The notes: generated from the letters alone by a model not told the origin. Shown: positions 36,845 through 46,034, counted from the first letter of the stretch. The stretch is DNA of 64,000 nucleotides from Mycobacterium paragordonae (GCF_003614435.1 NZ_CP025546.1:4030001-4094000); one strand, 5' to 3'. Numbers and translations are program-made.

Positions 36845-37680
36845 TGGCCAGGTGGTTGCGGTTCCTGCTGCGGCCGGGCTGGGTGGCATTGATTCTGGTG
36901 TGCATCGCGTTCACCTACCTGTGTTTCACCGTGCTCGCGCCGTGGCAGCTGGGTAAGAACACCAGGACCTCGCGGGAGAACCAGCAGATCAGCGACTCCC
37001 TGAACACGCCCCCGGTTCCATTGAAAACCCTTCTCCCGAAACAGGATTCGTCCGCGCCCGGTGCTCAGTGGCGGCAGGTGACCGCCACCGGGCACTACCT
37101 GCCGGACGTTCGGGTGCTGGCCCGGCTGCGGGTGGTGGACGGCGAGCAGGCGTTCGAGATGTTGATGCCGTTCGTCGTCGACGACGGGCCGACCGTGCTG
37201 GTCGACCGCGGCTACGTGCGTCCCGAGCAGGGTTCGCACGTTCCGTCGATCCCACCAGCCCCCACGCAGCCGGTGACGATCACGGCGCGGCTGCGCGACT
37301 CCGAGCCGGTGGTGCAGGGCAAGGACCCGTTCACCCGCGACGGCTATCAGCAGGTGTATTCGGTGAGCACCGGCCAGGTCGCGGCCTTGACCGGGGTGCC
37401 GTTGGCGGGGTCTTATCTGCAGCTGGTCGAGAACCAGCCGGGTGGACTCGGCGTCATCGGAGTGCCCCACCTGGACGCCGGACCGTATCTCTCCTACGGC
37501 ATCCAGTGGGTGCTGTTCGGCGTGCTGGCGCCGATCGCGCTTGGCTATTTCGTGTATTCCGAGGTTCGTGCGCGGCGCCGGGACAAGCAAAGTCGGGCAC
37601 CCGCCGAGGAGAAGCCGTCGGAGCCAGTGCCCCCGACCGTGGCGGACAAGCTTGCCGACCGTTACGGCCGCCGGCGTTAG
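36844..37680 (+). CDS. SURF1-family membrane protein (Rv2235-like)
   Basis: 278 residues. Two membrane helices flank a soluble loop: near the N-terminus (GWVALILVCIAFTYLCFTVLAPWQLG, with the LAPWQLG motif of SURF1) and near the C-terminus (YGIQWVLFGVLAPIALGYFVYSE). The loop carries WRQVTATGHYL and VLVDRGYVRPEQ. SURF1 proteins help assemble cytochrome c oxidase, probably in haem a delivery. Start ATG overlaps the ptpA stop. Its 3' end overlaps cobD tail to tail by 4 bp. Confidence 0.93.
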   Translation: MARWLRFLLRPGWVALILVCIAFTYLCFTVLAPWQLGKNTRTSRENQQISDSLNTPPVPLKTLLPKQDSSAPGAQWRQVTATGHYLPDVRVLARLRVVDGEQAFEMLMPFVVDDGPTVLVDRGYVRPEQGSHVPSIPPAPTQPVTITARLRDSEPVVQGKDPFTRDGYQQVYSVSTGQVAALTGVPLAGSYLQLVENQPGGLGVIGVPHLDAGPYLSYGIQWVLFGVLAPIALGYFVYSEVRARRRDKQSRAPAEEKPSEPVPPTVADKLADRYGRRR

Positions 37681-38669
37681 GACCCGGTCGCCGAGCGTGC
37701 CCTGAGGGCGGGGAATCGTCGAAATCCTCTCCCGGAGAACACGTTCGGCGCAGCGCAAGCCAGAGCCGTCAGCGCGACGGCGCTCGCCTGCACCAGCTGC
37801 GACAGCCGCACCGCACGGCGCAAATCGCCCACGGTTGGCGGACGACCGTCGCCCAGCGTCGGCCGGATCTGCAACTCGTGGCGGTACTGGGTGGGACCGC
37901 CGAGTCGCACGCCGAGGGCGCCGGCGAACGCGGCCTCGACCACCCCGGCGTTGGGGCTGGGATGCCGGCCGGCGTCGCGGCGCCACGCCCGCACCGCACC
38001 GCCGGGCGAGCCGCCGGCCAAAGGGGCGCACACGACGACCAGCCCGGCGGTCACCCGCGCGCCGATGTAGTTCGCCAGATCATCCAATCGTGCTGCGGCC
38101 CAGCCAAATCGGAGGTACCGCGGCGATCGGTAGCCGATCATCGCGTCCAGGGTGTTGATCGCGCGGTACCCCAACACCGCGGGCGCGCCACCGGCGGCGG
38201 CCCAAACCAGCGGAGCCACCTGGGCGTCGGAGGTGTTCTCGGCGACGGACTCCAGCGCCGCGCGCGCCAGGCCCGCCTCGTCCAGTGCGGCCGGATCGCG
38301 TCCGCACAACGACGGGAGCAAGCGCCGGGCGGCGTCGATGTCGCCCCCGTCGAGGAACGAGGCCATCCGATTCCCGGTACGGGCCAGCGAGGTTCCGCCC
38401 AGCGACACCCAGGTGGCCAGCGCAGTGGCAGCGGTCGGACCGGCGCGACGTTGCAGGGCCACACCGAGCAGTCCGGCCCCGCCGACCAGCAGGCCGACGT
38501 GCACTACGCCGACGGTCTGGCCGTCGCGATAAGTGACCCGTTCCACCTGGGCCGCCGCCGTGCCGAACAGAGCGACCGGATGGCCCCGCGTGGGGTCGGC
38601 AAACGTGAGGTCGGCGAGATATCCGGCGACAACGCCCAGGAGTCGGGCCTGCCCCGCCGTCGGAAACAC
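37677..38669 (-). CDS. cobD: Adenosylcobinamide-phosphate synthase
   Basis: 330 residues, GTG start 38669. CobD/CbiB motifs: GYLADLTFADPTRGHPVALFG near the N-terminus, then multiple membrane helices, ESVAENTSDAQVAPLVW, YRAINTLDAMIGYRSPRYLRFGWAAARLDDL, and HPSPNAGVVEAAFAGAL. It attaches the aminopropanol (or its phosphate) to cobyric acid at the membrane. Fits with the CobC-type genes 2-5 kb away. Confidence 0.95.
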   Translation of the reverse strand: MFPTAGQARLLGVVAGYLADLTFADPTRGHPVALFGTAAAQVERVTYRDGQTVGVVHVGLLVGGAGLLGVALQRRAGPTAATALATWVSLGGTSLARTGNRMASFLDGGDIDAARRLLPSLCGRDPAALDEAGLARAALESVAENTSDAQVAPLVWAAAGGAPAVLGYRAINTLDAMIGYRSPRYLRFGWAAARLDDLANYIGARVTAGLVVVCAPLAGGSPGGAVRAWRRDAGRHPSPNAGVVEAAFAGALGVRLGGPTQYRHELQIRPTLGDGRPPTVGDLRRAVRLSQLVQASAVALTALACAAPNVFSGRGFRRFPALRARSATGS

Positions 38670-38703
38670 CCGGGCAGCGTCTCACACCGGCCGCGACTGG
38701 CAG

Positions 38704-38877
38704 TTAGATGACCACCACGACGATGAGCAGCGTGATCAGGACGATGAACTGCGCCGCCAACATCCACCACATCTCGGGGACGTAGTTGACAGCGGCCTGC
38801 GAGCGTCCGATCTGGAACAGATTCGTCAACTTGGCCGCCGAGATCTCGGGATCGCCGACTGACGGTTCGATTGACAT
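38704..38877 (-). CDS. Small single-helix membrane protein
   Basis: 57 residues from ATG 38877 (ATG 38916 would add 13 residues). A soluble N-terminus (SIEPSVGDPEISAAKLTNLFQIGRS) is followed by one C-terminal helix ending in LITLLIVVVVI. No family recognised. It sits between cobD and the DUF2236 gene. Neither start has a good ribosome site, so confidence is moderate. Confidence 0.55.
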   Translation of the reverse strand: MSIEPSVGDPEISAAKLTNLFQIGRSQAAVNYVPEMWWMLAAQFIVLITLLIVVVVI

Positions 38878-38931
38878 GTGTGCAAGATGCCCGTTTCTAG
38901 CCGGTCTAACCTTCATCTGCGGTGAGGTCGG

Positions 38932-38968
38932 TCACATGTGATGTGGTCTACTCGTGACATGACACGAG
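38932..38968. promoter_or_regulatory. Two palindromes in the divergent promoter of the DUF2236 gene
   Basis: TCACATGTGA (38932-38941) is a perfect 10-bp palindrome. Ten bases later an 18-bp palindrome CTCGTG-A-CATG-A-CACGAG (38951-38968) is perfect apart from the two A positions flanking CATG. The second ends 7 bases before the ATG at 38976, where a bound repressor would block transcription or translation start. The regulator is unknown. Confidence 0.55.
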
Positions 38969-38975
38969 ACCCGCG

Positions 38976-39791
38976 ATGAAGCGGCCGGTCACCAGGGTTG
39001 CCGACCTGCTGAATCCCGCGGCACTGTTGCTGCCCGCGGCGAACGTGATCATGCAATTGTCGCTGCCGGGAGTCGGGTACGGCGTGCTGGAAAGCCCGGT
39101 GGACAGCGGCAACGTCTACAAGCACCCGTTCAAGCGGGCCCGCACCACCGGCACCTACCTGGCGGTGGCCACCATCGGCACGGAATCCGATCGCAAGCTG
39201 ATCCGCAAAGCGGTCGACGTCGCCCACCGCCAGGTCCGCTCCACGTCAACGAGCCCGGTGGCCTATCGCGCCTTCGATCCCGCGTTGCAGCTGTGGGTCG
39301 CCGCCTGCCTGTACCGCTACTTCGTGGAGCAGCACGAATTTCTGCACGGGCCGCTCGACGATGCGGCCGCCGACGCCGTCTATCAGGACGCCAAACGGCT
39401 GGGTACCACCCTGCAGGTGCCCGAACGAATGTGGCCGTCCGACCGCGTCGCCTTCGACGAGTACTGGAAGCGCTCGCTGGACGAACTTCAGATCGACCCG
39501 CCGGTGCGGGAACACCTGCACGGTGTGGCCTCCATGGCGTTCCTGCCCTGGCCGATCCGTACGCTGGCCGGACCGTTCAACCTGTTTGCGACGACGGGGT
39601 TTCTGGCGCCGGAATTCCGGGCAATGATGCGGCTGGACTGGTCGGAGTCCCAACAGGCCCGGTTCGAGTTGCTGCTCTCAGCGCTGCGGGTGGCAGACCG
39701 GCTGATACCGCACCGGGCCTGGATCCTGACCTATCGGCTTTACCTGTGGGACATGAGGTTTCGCGCACGCCGCGGCTGGCGGGTGGTCTAG
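38976..39791 (+). CDS. DUF2236/MpaB-type oxygenase-like protein (Rv2237-like)
   Basis: 271 residues. Fits the DUF2236 family (latex-clearing/MpaB fold): [37 protein letters not shown], and the haem-region motif [23 protein letters not shown], then [12 protein letters not shown]. Distant relatives include rubber oxygenases; actual substrate unknown. Position matches Rv2237. Strong palindromes sit just before the start codon. Confidence 0.88.
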   Translation: MKRPVTRVADLLNPAALLLPAANVIMQLSLPGVGYGVLESPVDSGNVYKHPFKRARTTGTYLAVATIGTESDRKLIRKAVDVAHRQVRSTSTSPVAYRAFDPALQLWVAACLYRYFVEQHEFLHGPLDDAAADAVYQDAKRLGTTLQVPERMWPSDRVAFDEYWKRSLDELQIDPPVREHLHGVASMAFLPWPIRTLAGPFNLFATTGFLAPEFRAMMRLDWSESQQARFELLLSALRVADRLIPHRAWILTYRLYLWDMRFRARRGWRVV

Positions 39792-39877
39792 CCGGCACCC
39801 GCCCCATGCCGAGTGGGAATGCACGACACCCGAGCGGCGTGTCGCGTCGCCGGATTCACGCTCGGCGGCAACGCGAT

Positions 39878-41014
39878 TCAGCGTACGGTCGCGAAGAACT
39901 TTCGCAGGTCTGCCACGAACAGCTCCGGCTGCTCGAACGCGGCGAAATGCCCACCGCGCGGCATGGTGGTCCAGTGGGTGATGTTGAAGTTCGGCTCGCA
40001 CCAGCGACGCGGCGCGCGCAGGATCTCCTTCGGGAAAGACGCGACGCCCGTGGGCAATTCGACCCGGGTGGTATCCCCCCACTTCTTGAAGCTCTCCCAG
40101 TACAGCCGCGCGGAGGACGCCGCGGTTTCGGTCACCCAATACATCATCACGTTGTCCAGCAACTCATCTCGGGTGAGCACGTTCTCGGGGTGCCCGTCGC
40201 AGTCCATCCACGCGTGGAACTTCTCCACGATCCAGGCCAACTGGCCCACCGGCGAATCGACCAGCCCGTACCCCACCGTCTGCGGACGCGTCGACTGCTC
40301 TTTCGAGTACCCGGTTCCGTTCTTGCGGTGGTCGGCCAGCGCGGCCAGGGCCTCCTGCTCCTCGGCGGTCGGATTCGCCATGGTCTCGGCGGTGGGCGTA
40401 ACCAACGGCATGTTCAGGTGGATCGCCACGCAGTTACCTCCCCCCGAACCGGCATTGCGACCGATCTGGCTGGTGACCGCCGCGCCCCAGTCGCCGCCCT
40501 GGGCGCCGTAAAGGTCGTAGCCCAACCGCTGCATCAGCTCCTCCCAGACCAGCGCGATCTTCTCCACACCCCACCCCGTGCGGCCCGGCTTCCCGGAGAA
40601 GCCGTAGCCCGGCAGCGACGGGCACACCACGTGGAAGGCGTCCTCGGCCCGCCCGCCGTGCGCGGTGGGGTTGGTCAGCGGCTCGATGACCTTGTGGAAC
40701 TCCACGATCGACCCGGGCCAGCCGTGGGTGATCAGCAGCGGAAAGGCGTCCTCGTGCGAGGAGCGCTGATGGATGAAGTGGATGTCCAGACCGTCGAACT
40801 GGTCCATGAAGTGGTCGAAGCGGTTCAGCGCCGCCTCGCGGGCCCGCCAGTCGTAGTCGCCGGCCCAGTACGCGGCCAGATCCCGCGTGTAGCGCAACGG
40901 GATGCCCTGGCTCCAGTCGTCGACGCACTCGGCTTCCGGCCACCGGGTGCGCTGCAGCCTCAAGCGCAGGTCGTCGAGTACGTCGTCGGAAACGTCGATG
41001 CGAAACGGCTTCAC
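39878..41014 (-). CDS. Epoxide hydrolase, EHN type
   Basis: 378 residues. N-terminal EHN domain (KPFRIDVSDDVLDDLRLRLQRTRWP) followed by the alpha/beta hydrolase core. Oxyanion motif HGWPGSIVEF, nucleophile Asp in YGAQGGDWGAAV, tyrosines of the cap (YWESFKKWG region), and the catalytic His in MPRGGHFAAFEQPELF. It hydrates epoxides to diols; M. tuberculosis has several paralogues. No signal peptide. Substrate unknown. Confidence 0.94.
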   Translation of the reverse strand: MKPFRIDVSDDVLDDLRLRLQRTRWPEAECVDDWSQGIPLRYTRDLAAYWAGDYDWRAREAALNRFDHFMDQFDGLDIHFIHQRSSHEDAFPLLITHGWPGSIVEFHKVIEPLTNPTAHGGRAEDAFHVVCPSLPGYGFSGKPGRTGWGVEKIALVWEELMQRLGYDLYGAQGGDWGAAVTSQIGRNAGSGGGNCVAIHLNMPLVTPTAETMANPTAEEQEALAALADHRKNGTGYSKEQSTRPQTVGYGLVDSPVGQLAWIVEKFHAWMDCDGHPENVLTRDELLDNVMMYWVTETAASSARLYWESFKKWGDTTRVELPTGVASFPKEILRAPRRWCEPNFNITHWTTMPRGGHFAAFEQPELFVADLRKFFATVR

Positions 41015-41024
41015 CCGCTCGACC

Positions 41025-41267
41025 CTACTTTTGCGTCGCGTCCTTGATCAGCGTGCTGATCTGATCGAGCAGTTCGCGCATGTCGGCGCGCATGGCATCG
41101 ACCGCCGCGTACAGGTCGGCTTTGGTTGCCGGCTGCTGGTCCGACGACAACGGCCGCACCGGCGGCCCCGATGTCTTCCGTGCTGCGCTGTCGCTCTGAG
41201 AACCAGGAAGGTCACCCACGGTGTCGAGCGTGCCATACCCGGTCGAACACGTCCAAGAGGGGAGCAT
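41025..41267 (-). CDS. Possible small coiled-coil protein
   Basis: 80 residues from ATG 41267. The C-terminal 35 residues form an amphipathic helix (DLYAAVDAMRADMRELLDQISTLIKD); the N-terminal part is low-complexity and the true start may be further in. It sits between the PNPOx-like and epoxide hydrolase genes on the same strand, 10 bp before the latter. Coding status is uncertain. Confidence 0.4.
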   Translation of the reverse strand: MLPSWTCSTGYGTLDTVGDLPGSQSDSAARKTSGPPVRPLSSDQQPATKADLYAAVDAMRADMRELLDQISTLIKDATQK

Positions 41268-41306
41268 CTAGTGATGCCGGGCCAGCTGGCTTGATCGAGA
41301 TCGGGG

Positions 41307-41936
41307 TCAAGGTTGCAGCTGTTCGCGAAGCTTCGCGTTCTCGGCCTTGAGCGCGGAAAGTTGTTGGCGCAAGGAGGCAAGCCGCGGTTCGAGCTCCGCG
41401 GCGGTGAAGCGGGGGGTGATGTGCTGGTGACAGTTCCAGTCGTAGGCCTCGACATCGACGACGACCGCGCGCTCCACGACCGCGTCGTAGCCGGCCTCGG
41501 CAAGCTGCGCGATCAGGACGGGGTCGTCGTCGGCGACGACGACACGGGCTCGGCCGAAGATTTTCAGCCGCCGCTTGTGCGCGTAATCCATTGCGATGAT
41601 CGCGACCCTGTTGTCGCCGGCGACATTGCCGGTGCTGATGTATTGCAGGTTGCCGCGAAAATCAGCCCATCCGATGGTGCGGTCGTCGATAACGCGAAGG
41701 AAGCCCGGAGGCCCGCCCCGGAACTGCACGTAGGGCCAACCCGTTGCTCCGACGCTGGCCAGAAAGAAGCTGTCGCGTTCGTTGAGGTAATCCCGCTCGT
41801 CGTCGGTCAGCGGGTCTGGGCCTGAGATCGCCTTGGCCTGAACACGTTTGCGATCGTAGAAGGCATCGCTGCCGTACTGATGCTGAACTGCTCGAACGTC
41901 ATCGGTGAACGCGATCAGGCCGTAGTGTTTGCTCAT
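41307..41936 (-). CDS. Pyridoxamine-5'-phosphate oxidase-like flavoprotein
   Basis: 209 residues from ATG 41936 (GGCGGGTG upstream). The split-barrel FMN/F420 fold is visible: DSFFLASVGATGWPYVQFRGGPPGFLRV, TIGWADFRGNLQYISTGNVAGDNRVAIIAMDY, RRLKIFGRARVV. The C-terminus is a short coiled coil (LASLRQQLSALKAENAKLREQL). Close to general stress/FMN-binding oxidases; substrate unknown. Possibly co-transcribed with the next two genes on the strand. Divergent from feoA. Confidence 0.9.
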   Translation of the reverse strand: MSKHYGLIAFTDDVRAVQHQYGSDAFYDRKRVQAKAISGPDPLTDDERDYLNERDSFFLASVGATGWPYVQFRGGPPGFLRVIDDRTIGWADFRGNLQYISTGNVAGDNRVAIIAMDYAHKRRLKIFGRARVVVADDDPVLIAQLAEAGYDAVVERAVVVDVEAYDWNCHQHITPRFTAAELEPRLASLRQQLSALKAENAKLREQLQP

Positions 41937-42132
41937 CGTGCACCCGCCTACTCTGTGTGGCCTCGGGAGGACGTTCGTTCCCGCGACCGGCGTCGGCCCA
42001 CAACAACCCGTGCGGGGCACCGGTAACGTTAACGCGCCGACGATCGGGCGGCATCCGATGTCGTCGAGCGCACTCCCTGGACCGGCCGGCGAAACTCATT
42101 GCGGGTACCGCTGAGCCCATATCGCCCTTGCC

Positions 42133-42151
42133 CTTGGTGAGGCTGACCTAA
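42133..42151 (+). promoter_or_regulatory. IdeR (DtxR-type) iron box upstream of feoAB
   Basis: CTTGGTGAGGCTGACCTAA matches 15 of 19 positions of the IdeR consensus TTAGGTTAGGCTAACCTAA, including the whole AGGCT core and CCTAA end. It is 60 bp before the feoA start, with a GATACT -10-like hexamer following at 42157-42162. IdeR with Fe(II) represses iron-uptake genes in mycobacteria, so the operon should be induced by iron limitation. The rest of 41937-42211 holds no gene I can support. Confidence 0.75.
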
Positions 42152-42211
42152 CTACGGATACTCTGGGTAGCACCCACGTGCGGGCGTGTCGGCGATCCGG
42201 AGGTACCAACA

Positions 42212-42505
42212 ATGCCCAACAGCCGGTTGGACCGATCGGCGCCGGACACCCGGCCCGGTCAGGATCGCCGGTCCACGCTGGCCGACCTGACACCCGGCAC
42301 CGGCGCCCAGATCGTGGCGTTCGACGCGGCCATCCCGGCTGACGTGGCAAATCGTCTGCGCCATTTGGGTTTCCGCCCCGGGATCCAGGTCACCAAGCTA
42401 CGCACCGCCCCCCTGGGCGACCCTTCGGTGTACCGCCTGCTGGGTTACGACACCTGCCTGCGACGGCACGAAGCAGCCCTGATCGAGATCGCCGACCAGT
42501 CATGA
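42212..42505 (+). CDS. feoA: Ferrous iron transport protein A
   Basis: 97 residues, ATG 42212 (CGGAGG upstream). The second half is the SH3-like FeoA domain: TLADLTPGTGAQIVAF, VANRLRHLGFRPGIQVTKLRTAPLGDPSVYRLLGYDTCLRRHEAALIEI. FeoA is a small cytoplasmic partner of the FeoB iron transporter. Its stop overlaps the feoB start (ATGA), so translation is coupled. Confidence 0.93.
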   Translation: MPNSRLDRSAPDTRPGQDRRSTLADLTPGTGAQIVAFDAAIPADVANRLRHLGFRPGIQVTKLRTAPLGDPSVYRLLGYDTCLRRHEAALIEIADQS

Positions 42506-44442
42506 CTGCGTCCTGCCATGACGACGGGGGCGCGGTCGCCGCGCCGCCCGGCCTGTCCCGCACGGCTCTGATCGGCAGTCCCAATGCCGGCAAGACCACG
42601 GTCTTCAACCATCTCACCGGAATGCGGGCGCGTACCGGCAACTATCCCGGTGTCACCGTCGCCCGCCGGGTCGGCACCGGACGGTTCCGCAGCGAGTATG
42701 AGACGAAGACGTTCATCGTCGAGGACGTTCCGGGCTGTTACAGCCTGCACCCGGTCAGCCCGGACGAACAGGTGGTGGCCGACCTGCTGCGCGGGGACTT
42801 GCCCGACATCCCCGCACCCGACGCGCTGGCCGTGGTGGTCGACGTCACCGTGCTCGAGCGGTCACTGTCCCTGGTGTCTCAGGTTCTGGCGCTGGGTAAA
42901 CCCACCATGGTCGTCCTCACCATGGGAGACGAACTGGCGGCCCGCGGCGGGCAGCTGGACACCGACCAGTTCGCCGCCGCGCTCGGTGTCCCGGTGGTCA
43001 GCGTCATCGGCAGCCGCGGCAAAGGGTTCGAACCGCTACGGGCACTGCTGGCAGCGCCGCAGACCTGGCAGCGCGTCGCCATCCCACCACCGTCGGACGA
43101 CGCCGAATACAACAGCTGGATCGCGTCGATCCTGCATGCCGGCCGGTACCGGGCACCCGAACCAGACCTTCGCAGCGCCCGAATCGACCGGATGCTACTG
43201 CACCCCGTCTGGGGCTCGCTGTTCTTCATCGCCGTGATGTTCGGGTTCTTCCAGATCATCTTCACGCTGGCGGCACCGCTGCAGGACGCCATCCAAAAGT
43301 TATTCAGCTGGCTTGGCACCCTGGTGGACGACAACGTCAGCAACACCGCGATCGCGGGTCTGCTCGGTCACGGGGTGATCGGCGGGGTCGGTGCCGTTCT
43401 GGTGTTCATCCCGCAGATCGTGCTGACGTTCCTGCTGATCTCGCTGCTGGAGAACATCGGCTACATGACGCGGGCCGCTTTCCTGGTAGACCGCATCATG
43501 GCGACCACCGGCCTCGACGGCCGGGCCTTCGTGGCGATGTTGTCGTCGCTGGCCTGCGCGGTGCCGGCGATCATGGCCACCCGGACCATTCCGTCCTCGC
43601 GCGACCGGCTCGCCACCTGCATGGCCGCCCCGCTGATGACCTGTTCGGCCCGCCTGCCGGTGTACATCCTGCTGATCGGGATGCTGGTCAGCCCGCAGGA
43701 ACGCTGGGGGCCGGTCTCGATGCAGGGCGTGGTCATGTTCGGCATGTATCTGCTGGGCGGTGTCTCGGCGATGCTGACCGCCTGGTTGTTCAAATCGGTG
43801 GTGCTGGGCGGTGATCTGCTGCCCTTCTACATGGAGATGCCGCCCTACCGGTTCCCGTCGGTCAAGTCGGTGGTGATGACCGTGTGGGATTCGGCAAAGG
43901 TGTTCCTGCGCAAGGCCGGAACGATCATCCTGGGCACCTCCATCGTGTTGTGGTTTCTGCTCAATCTGCCGGTGCGCACCTCCGAAACCGCCGGCATGGA
44001 CCAGGCCGCGGCCACGGCTTACGTCGTCAACAACTCCTTCGCCGCCGGCCTGGGCAAGATCCTGGAACCGCTGTTCGCCCCCTTGGGTTTCGATTGGCGG
44101 GTCTGTGTCGGCCTGATCGGCGCGATGGCCGCCCGCGAGGTGTTCGTGGCCACGCTGGGGCAGATCTTCGCCACCGGGGAATCGGGTGACCTGGTCTCGG
44201 CCACCCACTCGGCGGTGTTCACCTCCGGCCCCCACCACGGGGAGTTGGTGTTCACCGCGCCGACGATCATGGCGCTGCTGGTGTTCTTCGCTTACGCCCT
44301 GCAATGCATGTCCACGATCGCCACGCTGCGGCGCGAGACCAACTCGTGGCGGTGGCCGCTGGTGGCCTGGGGTTACATGTTCGTGCTGGCCTGGGTGGCG
44401 GCGTTTGCCGCCCGGCACATCACGATGTGGCTGACGGGGTGA
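42502..44442 (+). CDS. feoB: Ferrous iron transporter B
   Basis: 646 residues. The N-terminal G domain has G1 GSPNAGKTT, the YPGVTV switch, G3 DVPG, G4 as LTMGDE (not the classical NKxD), and G5 VIGSRGKG. The membrane part (about 230-646) has paired Gate regions with conserved cysteines (SLACAVPAIMATRTIP, MTCSARLPVY) and many helices (FLLISLLENIGYMTRAAFLVD, IGAMAAREVFVATLGQ). It moves Fe(II) into the cell with nucleotide hydrolysis. M. tuberculosis, to my knowledge, lacks feoB, so this is accessory. Overlaps both neighbours. Confidence 0.97.
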   Translation: MTASCHDDGGAVAAPPGLSRTALIGSPNAGKTTVFNHLTGMRARTGNYPGVTVARRVGTGRFRSEYETKTFIVEDVPGCYSLHPVSPDEQVVADLLRGDLPDIPAPDALAVVVDVTVLERSLSLVSQVLALGKPTMVVLTMGDELAARGGQLDTDQFAAALGVPVVSVIGSRGKGFEPLRALLAAPQTWQRVAIPPPSDDAEYNSWIASILHAGRYRAPEPDLRSARIDRMLLHPVWGSLFFIAVMFGFFQIIFTLAAPLQDAIQKLFSWLGTLVDDNVSNTAIAGLLGHGVIGGVGAVLVFIPQIVLTFLLISLLENIGYMTRAAFLVDRIMATTGLDGRAFVAMLSSLACAVPAIMATRTIPSSRDRLATCMAAPLMTCSARLPVYILLIGMLVSPQERWGPVSMQGVVMFGMYLLGGVSAMLTAWLFKSVVLGGDLLPFYMEMPPYRFPSVKSVVMTVWDSAKVFLRKAGTIILGTSIVLWFLLNLPVRTSETAGMDQAAATAYVVNNSFAAGLGKILEPLFAPLGFDWRVCVGLIGAMAAREVFVATLGQIFATGESGDLVSATHSAVFTSGPHHGELVFTAPTIMALLVFFAYALQCMSTIATLRRETNSWRWPLVAWGYMFVLAWVAAFAARHITMWLTG

Positions 44443-44966
44443 GCGTGTCGGTTCCACTGCTGCACCCGCAGACCACCGACGACCCCCGCCTGCTGCGCTG
44501 GCTGATCGGGACCCGGCACCTGTCCGCTGTTCCGCCCGAAGTGCACGCGCTGATCGATGAGGGCGTGCTGGAGCGCGCCGAAGTCGATTTGGGCGAGGTG
44601 CGAACGTGGTTGGGCGCCAACCGATCCTGGGAGACCGATGGTCCCCGGGTGCGCTCGGCGCTGTTCGATGCGTTGTCTGGCCAGACCGTCGACGTCAGCG
44701 CGCAGGAGTTGCGCGACGGGATCGACGAGATTCTGGCGCGCGAGGTGACGCCGGTCGCCGCGTCGCACGGGGGCGCGATCAAGGTGCATTCCGTGCACGA
44801 CGGTGTGCTCACCGTGGAGCTCTCCGGCGCCTGCCTGGGCTGCCCGCTGAGCGGGCGGACTCTGGGCGATCTGATAACCCGCAGCGTGCAGGCGCGCTAC
44901 CCGCAGATCCGCGAGGTCGAGGCGGCCCAGCCGCGCCGCACCTGGCTGAAACTGAGACGACGGTAG
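44439..44966 (+). CDS. NifU-C-domain protein in the feo operon
   Basis: 175 residues from GTG 44439 overlapping the feoB stop (GTGA). The N-terminal about 95 residues are not recognised (LLHPQTTDDPRLLRWLIGTR). The C-terminal NifU/Nfu domain has GAIKVHSVHDGVLTVELSGACLGCPLSGRTLGDLI with the CxxC iron-sulfur motif CLGC. Nfu domains carry Fe-S clusters; in this operon it could take the place of FeoC or handle incoming iron. That role is inferred from position only. Confidence 0.88.
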   Translation: MSVSVPLLHPQTTDDPRLLRWLIGTRHLSAVPPEVHALIDEGVLERAEVDLGEVRTWLGANRSWETDGPRVRSALFDALSGQTVDVSAQELRDGIDEILAREVTPVAASHGGAIKVHSVHDGVLTVELSGACLGCPLSGRTLGDLITRSVQARYPQIREVEAAQPRRTWLKLRRR

Positions 44967-44981
44967 CGCGCGGACGTCGAG

Positions 44982-46034
44982 TCAGGCGGCTGGGCAACCC
45001 TCACGGTTGGCCCCGTCGAGCGCTTTCGGCGCGTCCTCGATCGCCTTGTGCACGACGTCCAGCACGCGCGGGTCCCAGGTGAGCGCGGTGGGCCAGTCCA
45101 GCCCGGCTTTGTCGGACACGTAGATGCTGTGGGTGTCGTCGAAGGTGTAGCAGCGCCGGTGCGGCAACACCGGATCGGTGACATCCTTGGCCAGCGCGCT
45201 CTGCAGCGCCACCAGACCGTCGTTGGGCCACACGGCTGGGTTGACCTGACCGGGCATGGTGAACTTCTTGCCGCCGATCAGCACCACCGGGATCTTGTCG
45301 AGCACACCGGACTGGAACTCGTTCCAGCCGTTCTTGCCCATCAGGAACGCCTGGTTGACCTCCCGCCCGGAGCCGGCCATCAGGCGCAGCACCTCGTCCT
45401 TGAATCCCTTCATCGCGTTCTCGCAGAAGGTGTCGCCGAGGCAGTCGGTGAGCGGGACGATGCCGTTGGCGTAGTCGGACAGGTATGAGCCCTGCCACGG
45501 CGTGCCGATCGTGGTCAGCGAGCGGACGTGCACGGGCGCATTGGTGGTGGCCAGCACCCGGATCGCGGCACGTGCGTACAGCCCGCCCATCGAATGGGCG
45601 ACGACGTCAACGTCGGTGACGCCCTTGTCGGTGTGCAGGTAGTTGAGGAACCGGGCGAGGTGCTCACCGGCGGTGTCGATGCTTCCGGTGGAGTCGACGG
45701 TCATGTTCTCCGGCAACGTGATCGGGCAGATGCCGAAAGGTCCGAAGCCGGTTTGATCGGCGACCTGCCCGCGGCCGGCCATCGCCGGCGAGGTGTAGGC
45801 GGTGTAGCCGCGTTTGAGTAGGGATTCGCGGATCGCGGTGTCGGTGTTGCCCGCGGCCAGCCCGGTGGCACACGCCTGGTCGGGGGTGGTGAACGGGCTC
45901 GTCGCGTCGCCGCCGGACACGATCACCACAGCCTGTGACGCCGGGCGTTTGGGGGATTCTCCGGACTTGCTTCCGCAGCCGGCCAGGATCGCCGCCACCG
46001 TCAGCACAGCGGTCAGCACCAGGACTCGTCGCAC
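44982..46034 (-). CDS. Lipoprotein lipase-like alpha/beta hydrolase
   Basis: 350 residues. Lipobox in RVLVLTAVLTVAAILAGC (Cys at about 20), so membrane-anchored outside the cell. The hydrolase core has the elbow DVVAHSMGGLYARAAIR (Ser) and downstream SLTTIGTPWQGS; an acid and His occur in NDGLVALQS and TFDDTHSIYV. Resembles secreted triacylglycerol lipases/PGAP-like esterases. Substrate unknown. 15 bp after the convergent NifU-type gene. Confidence 0.87.
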   Translation of the reverse strand: MRRVLVLTAVLTVAAILAGCGSKSGESPKRPASQAVVIVSGGDATSPFTTPDQACATGLAAGNTDTAIRESLLKRGYTAYTSPAMAGRGQVADQTGFGPFGICPITLPENMTVDSTGSIDTAGEHLARFLNYLHTDKGVTDVDVVAHSMGGLYARAAIRVLATTNAPVHVRSLTTIGTPWQGSYLSDYANGIVPLTDCLGDTFCENAMKGFKDEVLRLMAGSGREVNQAFLMGKNGWNEFQSGVLDKIPVVLIGGKKFTMPGQVNPAVWPNDGLVALQSALAKDVTDPVLPHRRCYTFDDTHSIYVSDKAGLDWPTALTWDPRVLDVVHKAIEDAPKALDGANREGCPAA

